Part shown: piece after piece, positions 1 to 7,375 of the stretch
How the letters are laid out: every line of letters begins with the position of its first letter
Position numbering within the stretch: the stretch's first letter is position 1
Assembly: GCA_041389885.1 (NCBI GenBank)
Contig: JAWKRB010000036.1
Location: 1 to 64,000 of the forward strand
DNA: 64,000 nt
Direction of reading: 5' to 3'
Source: JAWKRB01 sp041389885
GTDB taxonomy: Bacteria > Myxococcota_A > Polyangia > Polyangiales > Ga0077539
Notes under the pieces: generated by a model
The model's database searches: none
What the model saw: the letters and a program-made list of their open reading frames with translations, nothing else
What the model was told of the DNA's origin: nothing
Position numbers and translations under genes: made by a program

Positions 1-24
1 CTGGCTGGGCGTGACCAGCATCGT

Positions 25-115
25 TCCTAACAAGCCGATGGTGCCGACCGCCACCTCTGCTCTCAATCGCTACGCGCTGCCCTCGCGGCGGCGGCACATC
101 GGCCAGCCGTTGGGC
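25..115 (+). repeat. attC recombination site 1
   Basis: An imperfect palindrome of about 91 bp that starts with an R''-like box (TCCTAAC) and ends with GTTGGGC, the R' core site of integron cassettes. The left arm (AACAAGCCGATGGTGCCGACC) pairs with the right arm (GGCGGCACATCGGCCAGCC). The same arms recur at 1364, 1862 and 3522 with different centres, which is typical of attC sites in one array. It closes a cassette whose gene lies outside the window. Confidence 0.9.
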
Positions 116-303
116 CGCCAACGATCGACAAGGAGCAAAGGGCCGTATGGGGTGCAGCGCGCGGCGGGCGACACGTCGCGGCCGTTGGGAGGCAGCCGAC
201 GAGCATCGGGCGACAGTCCGCAAAGCAAAGTCGCAAGTCGGTGCATGATGAAACGACGAGCGATGGGCGAATGCCACGTGACCGAATCAGTCATGGTACG
301 TGG

Positions 304-1242
304 ATGAATGAACCACTTGACGCAGTCCTCCGGCTCTTGATCCCCGTCCTTGTGTGCACGTTGTGTGCATGTCGCAATCGTCCTACGAACCAGACTCATG
401 AGGCCAATGCCGCACGCCCTATTGACGCAAGCTTGCCTCGATTTTCGAGACTGAGGCGGCTCGACCTTCGGTGTCAGTCGGTAGACTTGGGCGATGTGGT
501 CGAAGTGCATTGGGCCTCGTACCACGGGGATAGCTTGCACGTGAGTCGGGAAGGATGCATCGAAGGGAACATCACGGCTGAAGAGCCCGTTCAGGATGGA
601 TGCGCCAGCGCTACCTCAATCCGTGATTTCGTCGCGGAAATCCGCAGAGTCGCCCCGATGCCTCAGCAAGAGAGCGAGCCGTTGCCAGAACAGGGAAGGC
701 TATCGCTCTGGGAGTTTGTTCGCTGGACAACATCTCATGGTACGTACACTTGGCAGATCCCCAATAGCTACGACGGGCAATGGGAACATCGGACCCGCCC
801 GACCCACCTTAGCATCGCTGCAGCGCGACGTCGGTTGCTGATGGCGAATACGCCCCACGCCGTCTACGCCCGCCGAACGATTGAAGCTCGTCCTGCGATT
901 GCATCGGCGTCGATTAGTTGGTCAGAAGAGACCCATATGGGCGGCGGCTACGGCATTCACACGTGGTCCAATCGACGCATGGCGCTTCGGGCTGACGGAA
1001 TATTCTCGGTATCTTCCAGTGGACGCAACGACCCCGGAGAGGATCTTGCGGCTCAGGTTGATCCTGCTTCAGCCCGCCGCTTTGTGGAGTTTCTGCGTGC
1101 GCACAGATGGGACGATGTACAGTTCACAAGTGGACTGATCGATGGTCAGAATATTGGGGGCCAGAATCCCCCCAACGCCCGGAACATCGAAGAACTCTGG
1201 CGGCAGATCATGCCTGTCGAGCGTTGTCGGCACGTTCAATGA
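304..1242 (+). CDS. Cassette-borne lipoprotein of unknown function
   Basis: I do not recognise the family. From the ATG chosen here the protein (312 aa) starts with a short hydrophobic signal that ends in a lipobox-like LCAC at residues 20-23, so it is probably exported and lipid-anchored. An in-frame ATG at 241 would put 21 residues before the signal and fits less well. The mature part has no recognised domain; it is rich in Arg and Trp with a Gly-rich stretch (MGGGYGIHTW) near residue 215. It is the only gene between attC1 and attC2, so it is the payload of one integron cassette. Base composition is visibly less GC-rich than the downstream chromosome. Confidence 0.7.
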   Translation: MNEPLDAVLRLLIPVLVCTLCACRNRPTNQTHEANAARPIDASLPRFSRLRRLDLRCQSVDLGDVVEVHWASYHGDSLHVSREGCIEGNITAEEPVQDGCASATSIRDFVAEIRRVAPMPQQESEPLPEQGRLSLWEFVRWTTSHGTYTWQIPNSYDGQWEHRTRPTHLSIAAARRRLLMANTPHAVYARRTIEARPAIASASISWSEETHMGGGYGIHTWSNRRMALRADGIFSVSSSGRNDPGEDLAAQVDPASARRFVEFLRAHRWDDVQFTSGLIDGQNIGGQNPPNARNIEELWRQIMPVERCRHVQ

Positions 1243-1363
1243 TTAGGCCCGCACTCTTGCAGTCTGCGTCGGGAGGTTGAGGGTTCGTGCAGATGCGTCG
1301 GGAACTGGCTTGTGGTACTACTCCGCGGCTTCCAAGTCACAAAACATACGATCGACTGTTTGG

Positions 1364-1454
1364 GCCCAACAAGCCGATGGTGCCGACCGCCACCTATGCC
1401 CTCGCGGAACCCGCGCGGCGCTCGCGGCGGCGGCACATCGGCCAGCCGTTAGAC
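1364..1454 (+). repeat. attC recombination site 2
   Basis: Starts with R'' GCCCAAC (1364-1370) and ends with R' GTTAGAC (1448-1454). The arms are nearly identical to attC1 and the centre differs. It ends the lipoprotein cassette. The next cassette gene begins 2 nt after it, the tight packing usual for cassettes. Confidence 0.93.
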
Positions 1455-1456
1455 AA

Positions 1457-1867
1457 ATGAAGACCCAACAGCCGACGCCCCAAGATTTTGCAGACCTGTT
1501 GGCCTTCCTACCGAAGTTGACGGCAGTTGGGTACGAACCGATTCGGCGTTGGTCTGGAGGAGTTTCCGCGGACGGCAAGACGGTCACTACGCCGTGGCCG
1601 GAGTACGACACCACGGTGGACGATTTCGTGAGGACGGCATCCAGCGATTGTTGGTTTGACCGCGGCTACGATCCTGGAGAAGCAGGAGACATGCTGGCTG
1701 ACCCTGAGATTGTAAGGACAGCAGATCTCGCGAAGATCAGGGCCATGATCACGTACTGCGTTAGAGGAGAGCGATTCTGCGACGGACATTTGGGGGCGAT
1801 GATTAGGAGCGGAAAGTTGCAGAGACTGCTACAGCGACTCGCAGAGATACGGGACACAGATGTCTAA
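1457..1867 (+). CDS. DUF6508-like cassette protein
   Basis: A 136-residue soluble protein whose start (FADLLAFLPKLTAVGYEPIR) and overall layout resemble DUF6508 proteins, a family of unknown function that is common in integron cassettes. The assignment is from memory of the family pattern. The ATG is 2 nt after attC2, and the TAA stop lies inside the R'' box of attC3 (GTCTAAC), so gene and attachment site overlap. An upstream in-frame start at 1277 would run back through attC2 and is rejected. No signal peptide or membrane segment is visible. Confidence 0.75.
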   Translation: MKTQQPTPQDFADLLAFLPKLTAVGYEPIRRWSGGVSADGKTVTTPWPEYDTTVDDFVRTASSDCWFDRGYDPGEAGDMLADPEIVRTADLAKIRAMITYCVRGERFCDGHLGAMIRSGKLQRLLQRLAEIRDTDV

Positions 1868-1952
1868 CAAGCCGATGGTGCCGACGGCCCCCACCCCACC
1901 CATCCACAACTCTCCGCGCTCGCTGCGGCGGCACATCGGCCAGCCGTTAGAC
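1862..1952 (+). repeat. attC recombination site 3
   Basis: R'' GTCTAAC (1862-1868) and R' GTTAGAC (1946-1952), with the same pairing arms as attC1 and attC2. It overlaps the stop codon of the DUF6508-like gene. Confidence 0.93.
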
Positions 1953-1987
1953 CGGCGTGGAGATCCTCGCATGGCGAGCATGCGCGT

Positions 1988-2545
1988 ATGCCTGACCTGA
2001 CCGCACAAGAATTTACCTGGGATGACCACTTCTGGGTTGCAACGGTCCGCCTCGCGTCATGGCAGGGCTTCCAGAGCCGCCATGGTGACTACGCCTCGCA
2101 GGATACGAGCGAGCCGTCAGACGGTACGGTTAAAATCGTGATTTCTCCCGAGGGCAGAGACAAGGCGCCCTTGAGCGAGCCGGAGATCGAGCTGGCCCGA
2201 TGGGCGATCGCTCACGAGCGCGAAATGCAGGTCTCAGCGCTCGCGGCATTGCTTCCTCACTACGCTGCCTTGAGGCCAGAGTACGCAGAGTTCATCGAAG
2301 ACCCCCTGCTCATGCCGCCGGTCGTCGAGGCCGAGGGGTTCAAGTCGCTGATCGGGCTCCACAGCGTGAACATCCATCAGGTAGAGAAGGACGGTCGTCC
2401 CTACGTCGGGCTTGAGTTCGGCTGCACCTGGGACGACGAGCACGGCCTGGGTGCGCTCATGCACGGTACGCGGGTTGTCGAAATCGGCGGGGCTGACACC
2501 GCCATCACACTCTGGATCGCAGAACGTGACGCATCGCAGACGTAG
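1988..2545 (+). CDS. DUF6985-like cassette protein
   Basis: A 185-residue protein with no signal peptide. The C-terminal half contains a GLHSVNIHQVEKDGRPYVGL stretch followed by EFGCTWDDEHGLG and RVVEIGGADTAI, which I recall as the signature of DUF6985 proteins. Their function is unknown; they are often found near immunity-type or cassette genes. The ATG lies 35 nt after the R' box of attC3. It is the sole gene of its cassette. Confidence 0.75.
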   Translation: MPDLTAQEFTWDDHFWVATVRLASWQGFQSRHGDYASQDTSEPSDGTVKIVISPEGRDKAPLSEPEIELARWAIAHEREMQVSALAALLPHYAALRPEYAEFIEDPLLMPPVVEAEGFKSLIGLHSVNIHQVEKDGRPYVGLEFGCTWDDEHGLGALMHGTRVVEIGGADTAITLWIAERDASQT

Positions 2546-2651
2546 AGCAACCCCTGAGCCGGCTCGCCCGCACCGTGCGAGAACGCGGTCGAACGAGCGC
2601 CTGCACCCGGAGAGGCGCGGAGCCCTGCGGGTGAGGCGCAAACCGTTGGGC
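2545..2651 (+). repeat. Divergent candidate attC site
   Basis: The segment ends with GTTGGGC (2645-2651), a perfect R' core. Its left end (GAGCAACCCCTGAGCC) can pair imperfectly with the right end (GGTGAGGCGCAAACCGTT). The arms are unlike the other attC sites here, so this cassette probably came from a different source array. It lies exactly where a site is needed, between two cassette genes. Confidence 0.55.
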
Positions 2652-2668
2652 AGCCTTCGGAGCGACGC

Positions 2669-3307
2669 GTGATTCCAGTGCTCGGGGCGCCTTTCGTCGG
2701 CAAGGGGACCGTAGTCAGACACCTTGCGAAAGAGTGGCCGGGCAAGCTCGCGGCCTACGAGCTTCCCGTTGACATTGGCGCAGCACGAGTCCTGGCTTGT
2801 CGGATTCAGCTCTCGGAGCGGCACGTAGATGTCTGGTGCCTCCCCGGAGGCATCGAGGCGACCTGGCCACTGGAGCTTGCGAAGAAGTGTCGTGTGGGCG
2901 TGCTGGTGCTAGACCCGCAAAGAGACTACGCACAGCGGCAGCGTGAGTTTGTTGATCTGTACATCAACACCCTCGATCTGCAGTGGTGCGTTATCCAGGG
3001 AAAGCAGGACTTCGCACAAGGCGGAAGTGCTGCGACATGGGATCCGATCCCAGAAGTCTTGCGAGGAGTACCCGTCCTCCGTTACTGCGGACGGGCGTCT
3101 GATGCGGGATCGCGGGTACGCGAATTCTTCGTCGAGAACGATCTCCTGGGAAGCGAAAGCGAGGAGGGAGTGGGTCTTGACCAGATTCTTGGTCCAGAGA
3201 AGCCTATCGAACACGTAAGCGTTCACGGGATACCGAGATATCAATCGTTCTTGCTACCGCGGGCTGAAGCCCACGGCAGCCAAGAGAAATCCCGCTTCGC
3301 GGGCTGA
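2669..3307 (+). CDS. Small-GTPase-like cassette protein, C-terminus replaced by a palindromic insertion
   Basis: The N-terminus has a P-loop GAPFVGKGT (residues 6-14), a LPGG in the place of the switch-II motif, and IQGKQD resembling the guanine-specificity NKxD box, so a Ras/Arf/MglA-type GTPase fold is likely. The switch-II and NKxD motifs are not canonical. The GTG start is 17 nt after the candidate attC. After residue 193 the frame enters an inverted-repeat element and stops inside it. Removing 3248-3400 (153 nt, 51 codons) restores the frame into a tail ending KKWWEFWR with a stop at 3476-3478. The present 212-residue product therefore has a foreign tail of about 19 residues. Confidence 0.7.
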   Translation: MIPVLGAPFVGKGTVVRHLAKEWPGKLAAYELPVDIGAARVLACRIQLSERHVDVWCLPGGIEATWPLELAKKCRVGVLVLDPQRDYAQRQREFVDLYINTLDLQWCVIQGKQDFAQGGSAATWDPIPEVLRGVPVLRYCGRASDAGSRVREFFVENDLLGSESEEGVGLDQILGPEKPIEHVSVHGIPRYQSFLLPRAEAHGSQEKSRFAG

Positions 3308-3400
3308 CATTCCCTGCACCTTCCGCCACGCTGGAGAGGAAGCCCGCAGAGCGGGCTTTCCCTTGGCTGCCGTGGGCTTCAGCCCGCGGTAGCAAGAACG
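3246..3400. repeat. REP/MITE-like palindromic element
   Basis: Perfect 39-bp inverted repeats (3246-3284 and 3362-3400, motif CTACCGCGGGCTGAAGCCC) enclose two further smaller GC-rich hairpins. There is no ORF. The element sits inside the GTPase-like gene. A CG dinucleotide is present on both sides, compatible with a 2-bp target duplication. It resembles REP-like GCGGGCTGAAGCCCGC repeats spread in many genomes. How it moves is not visible. Confidence 0.85.
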
Positions 3401-3521
3401 CGTGACAAGCAACAGACCCGTGAACGGTTACTCGAACACCTTGCTTCCGCGAAGAAGTGGTGGGAGTTTTGGCGGTGACGGCCGAACTGACGAGCGACCG
3501 CCGCGTAGCGACATCGGCCGT

Positions 3522-3612
3522 GCCCAACAAGCCGATGGTGCTGACCGCCCCCACTTCCCCCATCCGCTACGCGCTGCCGTCGGTGCGGCGGCACATCGGC
3601 CAGCCGTTGGGC
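3522..3612 (+). repeat. attC recombination site 4
   Basis: R'' GCCCAAC (3522-3528), R' GTTGGGC (3606-3612), arms as in the other sites. It ends the GTPase cassette and precedes the retropepsin cassette. Confidence 0.93.
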
Positions 3613-3688
3613 TTCGGGGCGATGGACAGACGAACGGCCGCTTGCCGCATGGGACTATCCGGCGTAAGAGCAGTCTAGGAGGTCTCTC

Positions 3689-3889
3689 GTGTCCCTGCTC
3701 GAACTCCTGCCGAACATCCACGCGTTGCCCCGCGCGGAGAAGATCCGCCTTATCCAACTGCTGGCCCAGGACCTGGCAGAGGCGGAGGCTGACCCTCGAC
3801 TTGAGGCGGGCAGAGACTACCCCGTGTGGTCTCCAGACCGGTCGTTCGCTGCCGCGGAGACACTGCTTGAGACCCTTCGCGCGGAGTAG
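3689..3889 (+). CDS. Small partner protein of a retropepsin-like protease
   Basis: A 66-residue protein with a GTG start preceded by a strong AGGAGG ribosome-binding site (3678-3683). The N-terminus (LLPNIHALPRAEKIRLIQLL) forms an amphipathic helix pair and the C-terminus carries YPVWSPDRSFAAAETLL. I recall this pattern from small cyanobacterial and proteobacterial proteins encoded just before retropepsin-like proteases. The protease gene follows after 5 nt, so the two are co-translated. An antitoxin- or adaptor-like role is an inference from size and gene order. Confidence 0.7.
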   Translation: MSLLELLPNIHALPRAEKIRLIQLLAQDLAEAEADPRLEAGRDYPVWSPDRSFAAAETLLETLRAE

Positions 3890-3894
3890 AAGCG

Positions 3895-4281
3895 GTGGAC
3901 GCGTCGATGCAGGGACAGCGGTTCCCATTCGTTGCGCGAGAGGCTGAGCGAGGCGTCGCGAGCCTCGCGCCGATGTTGCCGCTGACGCTCGTGGGAGCGC
4001 GAACCATCGCGGTGGCGGGGCTGCTCGACACGGGGGCTGCGGTCAACGTGTTGCCGTACGCGACCGGCGTCGAACTCGGATTCCAGTGGGAGGGACAGAC
4101 GACTTCGGTGAAGTTGAGCGGGAATCTGTCGATCGCTGACGCTCGTGCGGTCCTTGTCTCGGCGGTCGTAGGGAGCTTCAACCCGGTTCGGCTGGCGTTC
4201 GCGTGGACAAGTGTTGACACGGTCCCGATCATCCTTGGCCAGATCAACTTCTTTCAGCAGGGTTCCGGGGCGGGCTCGTGA
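3895..4281 (+). CDS. Retropepsin-like aspartic protease, 3' end displaced by an IS
   Basis: The protein has the hallmark LLDTGAAVNVLP, with the single-domain aspartyl-protease DTGA triad, and a later ILGQINFF, the hydrophobic-Gly motif that closes the retropepsin fold. Such proteins work as dimers. The reading frame crosses the left end of an insertion sequence at 4258 and ends in IS DNA with the junk tail GSGAGS. Joining 4257 to 6220, with one copy of the TTCAG duplication, restores a tail EFDVCFFRSRQQFEVRP and a 143-residue protein, as expected for the family. GTG (3895) or the ATG at 3907 may be the start. Activity after truncation is uncertain. Confidence 0.8.
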   Translation: MDASMQGQRFPFVAREAERGVASLAPMLPLTLVGARTIAVAGLLDTGAAVNVLPYATGVELGFQWEGQTTSVKLSGNLSIADARAVLVSAVVGSFNPVRLAFAWTSVDTVPIILGQINFFQQGSGAGS

Positions 4282-4365
4282 ACAGCTTGAATTACAGGGC
4301 TTGATACCGTCAGGCGGCGCCGGTCATAGGTCCGGAGCTCCGGCGGCGATAGAGTGCCGGGCGCG

Positions 4366-4686
4366 ATGACGAGCCCGAAGCCCTCAACGATCGACTGGAA
4401 CCACCTGACGGACAACCACGCCGCGATTCTGGAGGCGTACTTCGCGCTGTATCCCACGCGCGACCCGAGCACGATCGGCTCGGGCGAGATTCTCCGGTGG
4501 TTCCGCGACCGCGATCGCACTGCGCCGTCCGAGGCCCTGATCCGCACCGTGCTTGCGGCCATCGAGGCACCGCGACGCAGCGGGGGGAGGCCCTCCAACG
4601 AAAGCCGCGCGGCGACCCCCGCCGCCCCCCCTTTGTCCGGCGTGCGCGCGCAGCCGCCTCGGCCCCGACGCTCACCACCCAGGTAG
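4366..4686 (+). CDS. IS transposase, N-terminal DNA-binding part
   Basis: A 106-residue ORF whose first 75 residues form helices (SGEILRWFRDRDRTAPSEAL) typical of a transposase N-terminal DNA-binding domain, followed by a Pro/Arg-rich linker. The catalytic ORF overlaps it in the -1 frame. A C7T3 run at 4625-4634 is a plausible site for programmed -1 frameshifting, which would fuse both parts. ATG at 4366 is preferred over the GTG at 4354. It may alternatively be an independent regulator of transposition, as in other two-ORF elements. Confidence 0.6.
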   Translation: MTSPKPSTIDWNHLTDNHAAILEAYFALYPTRDPSTIGSGEILRWFRDRDRTAPSEALIRTVLAAIEAPRRSGGRPSNESRAATPAAPPLSGVRAQPPRPRRSPPR

Positions 4687-6185
4687 CCACCATCCTCCTG
4701 CCCGCGATGCTCGCAAGAGAGCTCGGGGCCGTCGCCCGTGCCCATCATCGCGCCCACCCCGAGGGCGCGCCTGCGTCGCGCATCGCCACGTGGCTCGGCG
4801 CGCTGCTACCCCGCGTGATGCACCCTGGTGGGTGGACAACCGCCGCACGGTTCGCGGGCGCCGAGCCGCTGTGGACCGGGCGCGCTCGGCCCTACGACGA
4901 GAGCACGTTGCGGTGTGCTGCCGACCGACTGGAGGCCGAGGGCGGCGTGGCGCACGTGGCCGCGGCGCTGCGGCGGCAGGTTGACCGCGCGGTGCGCGCC
5001 ACGGGCGACGAGGTCGTGGCGTACACCGACGTGTTCGACCAGCCCTGGTACACCAAGGCCCCCGCGCACGCCGGACCCGTGGGGCGCCTGGGCAACCGAC
5101 TGCTCGGGGCCACCTACTTTGGGCTCACGACGGTGGCGCTGGAGGGCGGGCCCACGTTGTTCCTCCACCTGTCGTGGCACAAGCCCGCGACGCCGCTGGG
5201 CGACGCGCTGCACGACCTGTTGGACGACGAGGCGCGGCTCGCGTGGTGGCAGCGCAACGTGCGGCTCCACATCTGGGACCGCGGGGCCAACGGCGATGCG
5301 GTGCTGGCGTGGGCCTGGGCGCTGGAGGTGCCCTACCTCACGATCGGTCGCCAACGCGCCGAGTTGTGGCGCTTCCGCACCCCAACCGCGCGCAACGACG
5401 TGGGCTTGCCCATCACGGTCCGACCGGACGCGCGGCTCGCGGGCACGACGGCCGAGGGGCCCTGGGAGGTGGTGGTCCCGGCCGATCCGGAGGACCCCGC
5501 CGAAACCAACGGCATCCGCTTCCGCGCGGGCGTGACGCTCACGGCCGCGGACCTCCTGGTGCTCAACGCCCGCTACAAGTCGCGTTGGCCCTCGATGGAG
5601 AACGAACTCAAGGCGCTGCAGGCGCGCGGCTTCGGCCGCAACCGTACGCGGCGACGCGAACTCACGACCGGGCGCGGCACCGACGGCGCCATGGAGCGTC
5701 TGCGGGCGCGCGAGGCCGAACGGGTCGCAAAGGTCGAGGCGCTGGGCGAACTGCCTGCGACGCGCCGCACGATCGCGCGGCTGCTGACGGCGGCAGGCAA
5801 GGTCGGCACGGTGCGCGCCGAGCAGGCCGCGCTCACGGTCGATGCGTCCCGCAAGTACGCACGCCCCGAGGGTGGCTCGGAGTGGCTGGGGAAGTGGCTC
5901 CATCTGCTCACGCACAACGCGCTGGCGCTGGCGCTGTACGGGAGCGCGGACGCCGAGGTGCGGTCGATGGACGCGCCTGCTGTCTTCGATCTGTTGCTCG
6001 GCCGCGCAGCGCTCACGTGCATCGAGCACGGGCGGCTCACGTTGTGGGTCGACGCGCTCGACGCTGCGGCCGACCATCGGCGTCAGGCGGCGCTCATCGA
6101 GGTCTTCAACCGGCTCGGGCTGAAGTGCCGCGGCCGTGCTGTGACGATCCGCCTACACGATCGGCCTTCTGCAGCGGTGGTCTGA
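4497..6185 (+). CDS. IS transposase, catalytic DDE domain
   Basis: The frame runs to 6185. Real coding probably begins near 4630 after a -1 frameshift from the upstream ORF, since the first 45 residues are an Arg/Pro-rich shadow. Three acidic sites fit a DDE triad: D in AYTDVFDQPW, D in HIWDRGANGD, and E in RWPSMENELKALQ (the YREK-like motif of IS4-type enzymes). It cuts and joins the CAGGGTTCC ends. The gene fills the element and ends 29 nt before the right terminus. No internal stop is seen, so the element may be active. Confidence 0.8.
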   Translation: MVPRPRSHCAVRGPDPHRACGHRGTATQRGEALQRKPRGDPRRPPFVRRARAAASAPTLTTQVATILLPAMLARELGAVARAHHRAHPEGAPASRIATWLGALLPRVMHPGGWTTAARFAGAEPLWTGRARPYDESTLRCAADRLEAEGGVAHVAAALRRQVDRAVRATGDEVVAYTDVFDQPWYTKAPAHAGPVGRLGNRLLGATYFGLTTVALEGGPTLFLHLSWHKPATPLGDALHDLLDDEARLAWWQRNVRLHIWDRGANGDAVLAWAWALEVPYLTIGRQRAELWRFRTPTARNDVGLPITVRPDARLAGTTAEGPWEVVVPADPEDPAETNGIRFRAGVTLTAADLLVLNARYKSRWPSMENELKALQARGFGRNRTRRRELTTGRGTDGAMERLRAREAERVAKVEALGELPATRRTIARLLTAAGKVGTVRAEQAALTVDASRKYARPEGGSEWLGKWLHLLTHNALALALYGSADAEVRSMDAPAVFDLLLGRAALTCIEHGRLTLWVDALDAAADHRRQAALIEVFNRLGLKCRGRAVTIRLHDRPSAAVV

Positions 6186-6219
6186 CGGTATTCGGGCCAG
6201 TCCCCGGAACCCTGTTCAG

Positions 6220-6288
6220 GAGTTCGACGTCTGCTTCTTCCGGTCTCGACAGCAGTTCGAGGTCCGTCCGGCGCAGCGAGTCCCGTGA
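6220..6288 (+). pseudogene. Displaced 3' end of the retropepsin gene
   Basis: Directly after the right TTCAG duplication, 22 codons and a TGA read EFDVCFFRSRQQFEVRPAQR and two more residues. They continue the retropepsin frame exactly when the IS is removed. It is not translated on its own. Confidence 0.85.
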
Positions 6289-6297
6289 CAAGGTGAT

Positions 6298-6328
6298 GCC
6301 GAACAAGCCGATGGTGCCGACCGCCACC
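6298..6328 (+). repeat. Left half of a fifth attC site
   Basis: GCCGAAC followed by AAGCCGATGGTGCCGACCGCC is identical to the left arm of the other attC sites. The matching right arm (CACATCGGCCAGCCGTT) is not present downstream to 6800. The site is truncated and marks the end of the array. Confidence 0.8.
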
Positions 6329-6793
6329 ACCCCTCATCCCTCGCGTCCCTCTCCCCCACTTCCCACCCCCTCGCTCCCCGCGTCCCTCGCGGCCGCGACC
6401 CACGCGTCCCGCCCTCACCTCAGCGCTCCGTGCGTCCCGTCCGGCCGAGACTCAAGCGTCCCGCCCTCACGTCGCCTTTCTGCGCGCCCCGTGCGGCCGC
6501 TGTCCGCGCGTTCCGCCACGGCGTCACGTTGCTGGGTGCGAGGGGATGGACGAAAGGCGCGGGTGCACGAGCGGTAGGCGGCGAGAGGGTGAACGGTGCG
6601 AGGGCGACAGGCGAGAGCACGGCACAGCTCGGGCGGCGTCAGGGAGTGCGGGCGCGCGGCGCATGGCGCGAGCTGTCACGGATCAGAGCGTGGGGCGAAC
6701 GGCGCACGTGAGATGAGACGCTTGACGGGCGCGAACGTTGACATGGACACGTCACCTCCGGCTATCATCCCCCGCGACGAAGGAGCATCTCTG
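6329..6793. other. Non-coding C-rich array border
   Basis: No credible gene. From 6330 to 6500 the + strand is strongly C-rich with repeats of CGTCCCGCCCTCAC; from 6540 to 6720 it becomes G/A-rich. A related C-rich segment recurs at about 8515-8625, so this is a dispersed repeat flanking the PhnB-like/SRPBCC pair. An in-frame extension of the next gene back to 6596 runs through it and looks like low-complexity translation. Confidence 0.55.
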
Positions 6794-7255
6794 ATGAACA
6801 AGGTGACACCGTTCTTGATGTTCAACGATCAGCTCGATGCCGCCATGGAGTTCTACACCGCCACCTTCCCGGACTCCGAGATCAGGAGTGTCGCCCGTAG
6901 CGGCAAAGACGGTTCGATCACCTCCGCCGAGTTCGTCGTGGGTGGTCAAGTCTTCATGGGGTATAACGGTGGCTCGTACTTTACGTTCTCCGAAGGCTTC
7001 TCGCTGTACGTGAGCTGTGAAGACCAGAGCGAAGTCGACGCGTATTGGGACAGGCTGGTCAAGGCCGGCGCGACGCCAACCGCGTGCGGCTGGATCAAGG
7101 ATCCGTTCGGCCTCTCGTGGCAGATCGTTCCGCGGCGATTCATGGAGCTGATCCGCGACGAGGATGCCAAGAAGGTGAAGGCCGTGATGGAGGCCATGAT
7201 GACGATGGTGAAGCTCGACGTCGCAGCTCTTGAAAGGGCCTACCACGAGGCGTAA
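6794..7255 (+). CDS. PhnB-like VOC-superfamily protein
   Basis: A 153-residue protein beginning MNKVTPFLMFNDQLDAAMEF with FPDSEI and the paired beta-alpha-beta layout of the glyoxalase/bleomycin-resistance (VOC) superfamily, PhnB subgroup (often called 3-demethylubiquinone-9 3-methyltransferase domain). The end (WIKDPFGLSWQIVPRRFMEL) is characteristic. The substrate is unknown; these proteins usually lack the metal site needed for glyoxalase activity. The ATG is preceded by GAAGGAG at 6779-6785. It pairs with the SRPBCC gene downstream, a frequent neighbour combination. Confidence 0.88.
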   Translation: MNKVTPFLMFNDQLDAAMEFYTATFPDSEIRSVARSGKDGSITSAEFVVGGQVFMGYNGGSYFTFSEGFSLYVSCEDQSEVDAYWDRLVKAGATPTACGWIKDPFGLSWQIVPRRFMELIRDEDAKKVKAVMEAMMTMVKLDVAALERAYHEA

Positions 7256-7375
7256 GAGCGGAGCCCCTGCGCCCGGGGCGCGGGCAGCGCAGCCCGACCC
7301 GCCGACGCAGCGGACGGACCTTCGGTTCCTGCGGCTCGGACAAACGTTCGCTGGCATCGAGTCTTTGGAGCAAGC

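Larger units (their letters stand above)
4258..6214 (+). mobile_element. Complete insertion sequence with DDE transposase
   Basis: The ends are 13-bp perfect terminal inverted repeats (CAGGGTTCCGGGG) with further partial matching inwards. The element is flanked by the direct repeat TTCAG (4253-4257 and 6215-6219), a 5-bp target duplication. It is 1957 bp long and encodes a transposase in two overlapping frames. It interrupts the retropepsin gene. The family is not certain; transposase motifs are nearest to the IS4/IS1634 group. Confidence 0.9.

Noticed and set aside
1..6330. Plasmid or phage origin of the low-GC segment
   Set aside because: No replication, partition, capsid or integrase genes are present; the attC punctuation explains the composition shift.
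6596..6793. N-terminal extension of the PhnB-like protein
   Set aside because: It is low-complexity Arg/Gly-rich translation of the array border, while ATG 6794 has an SD and the normal family start.
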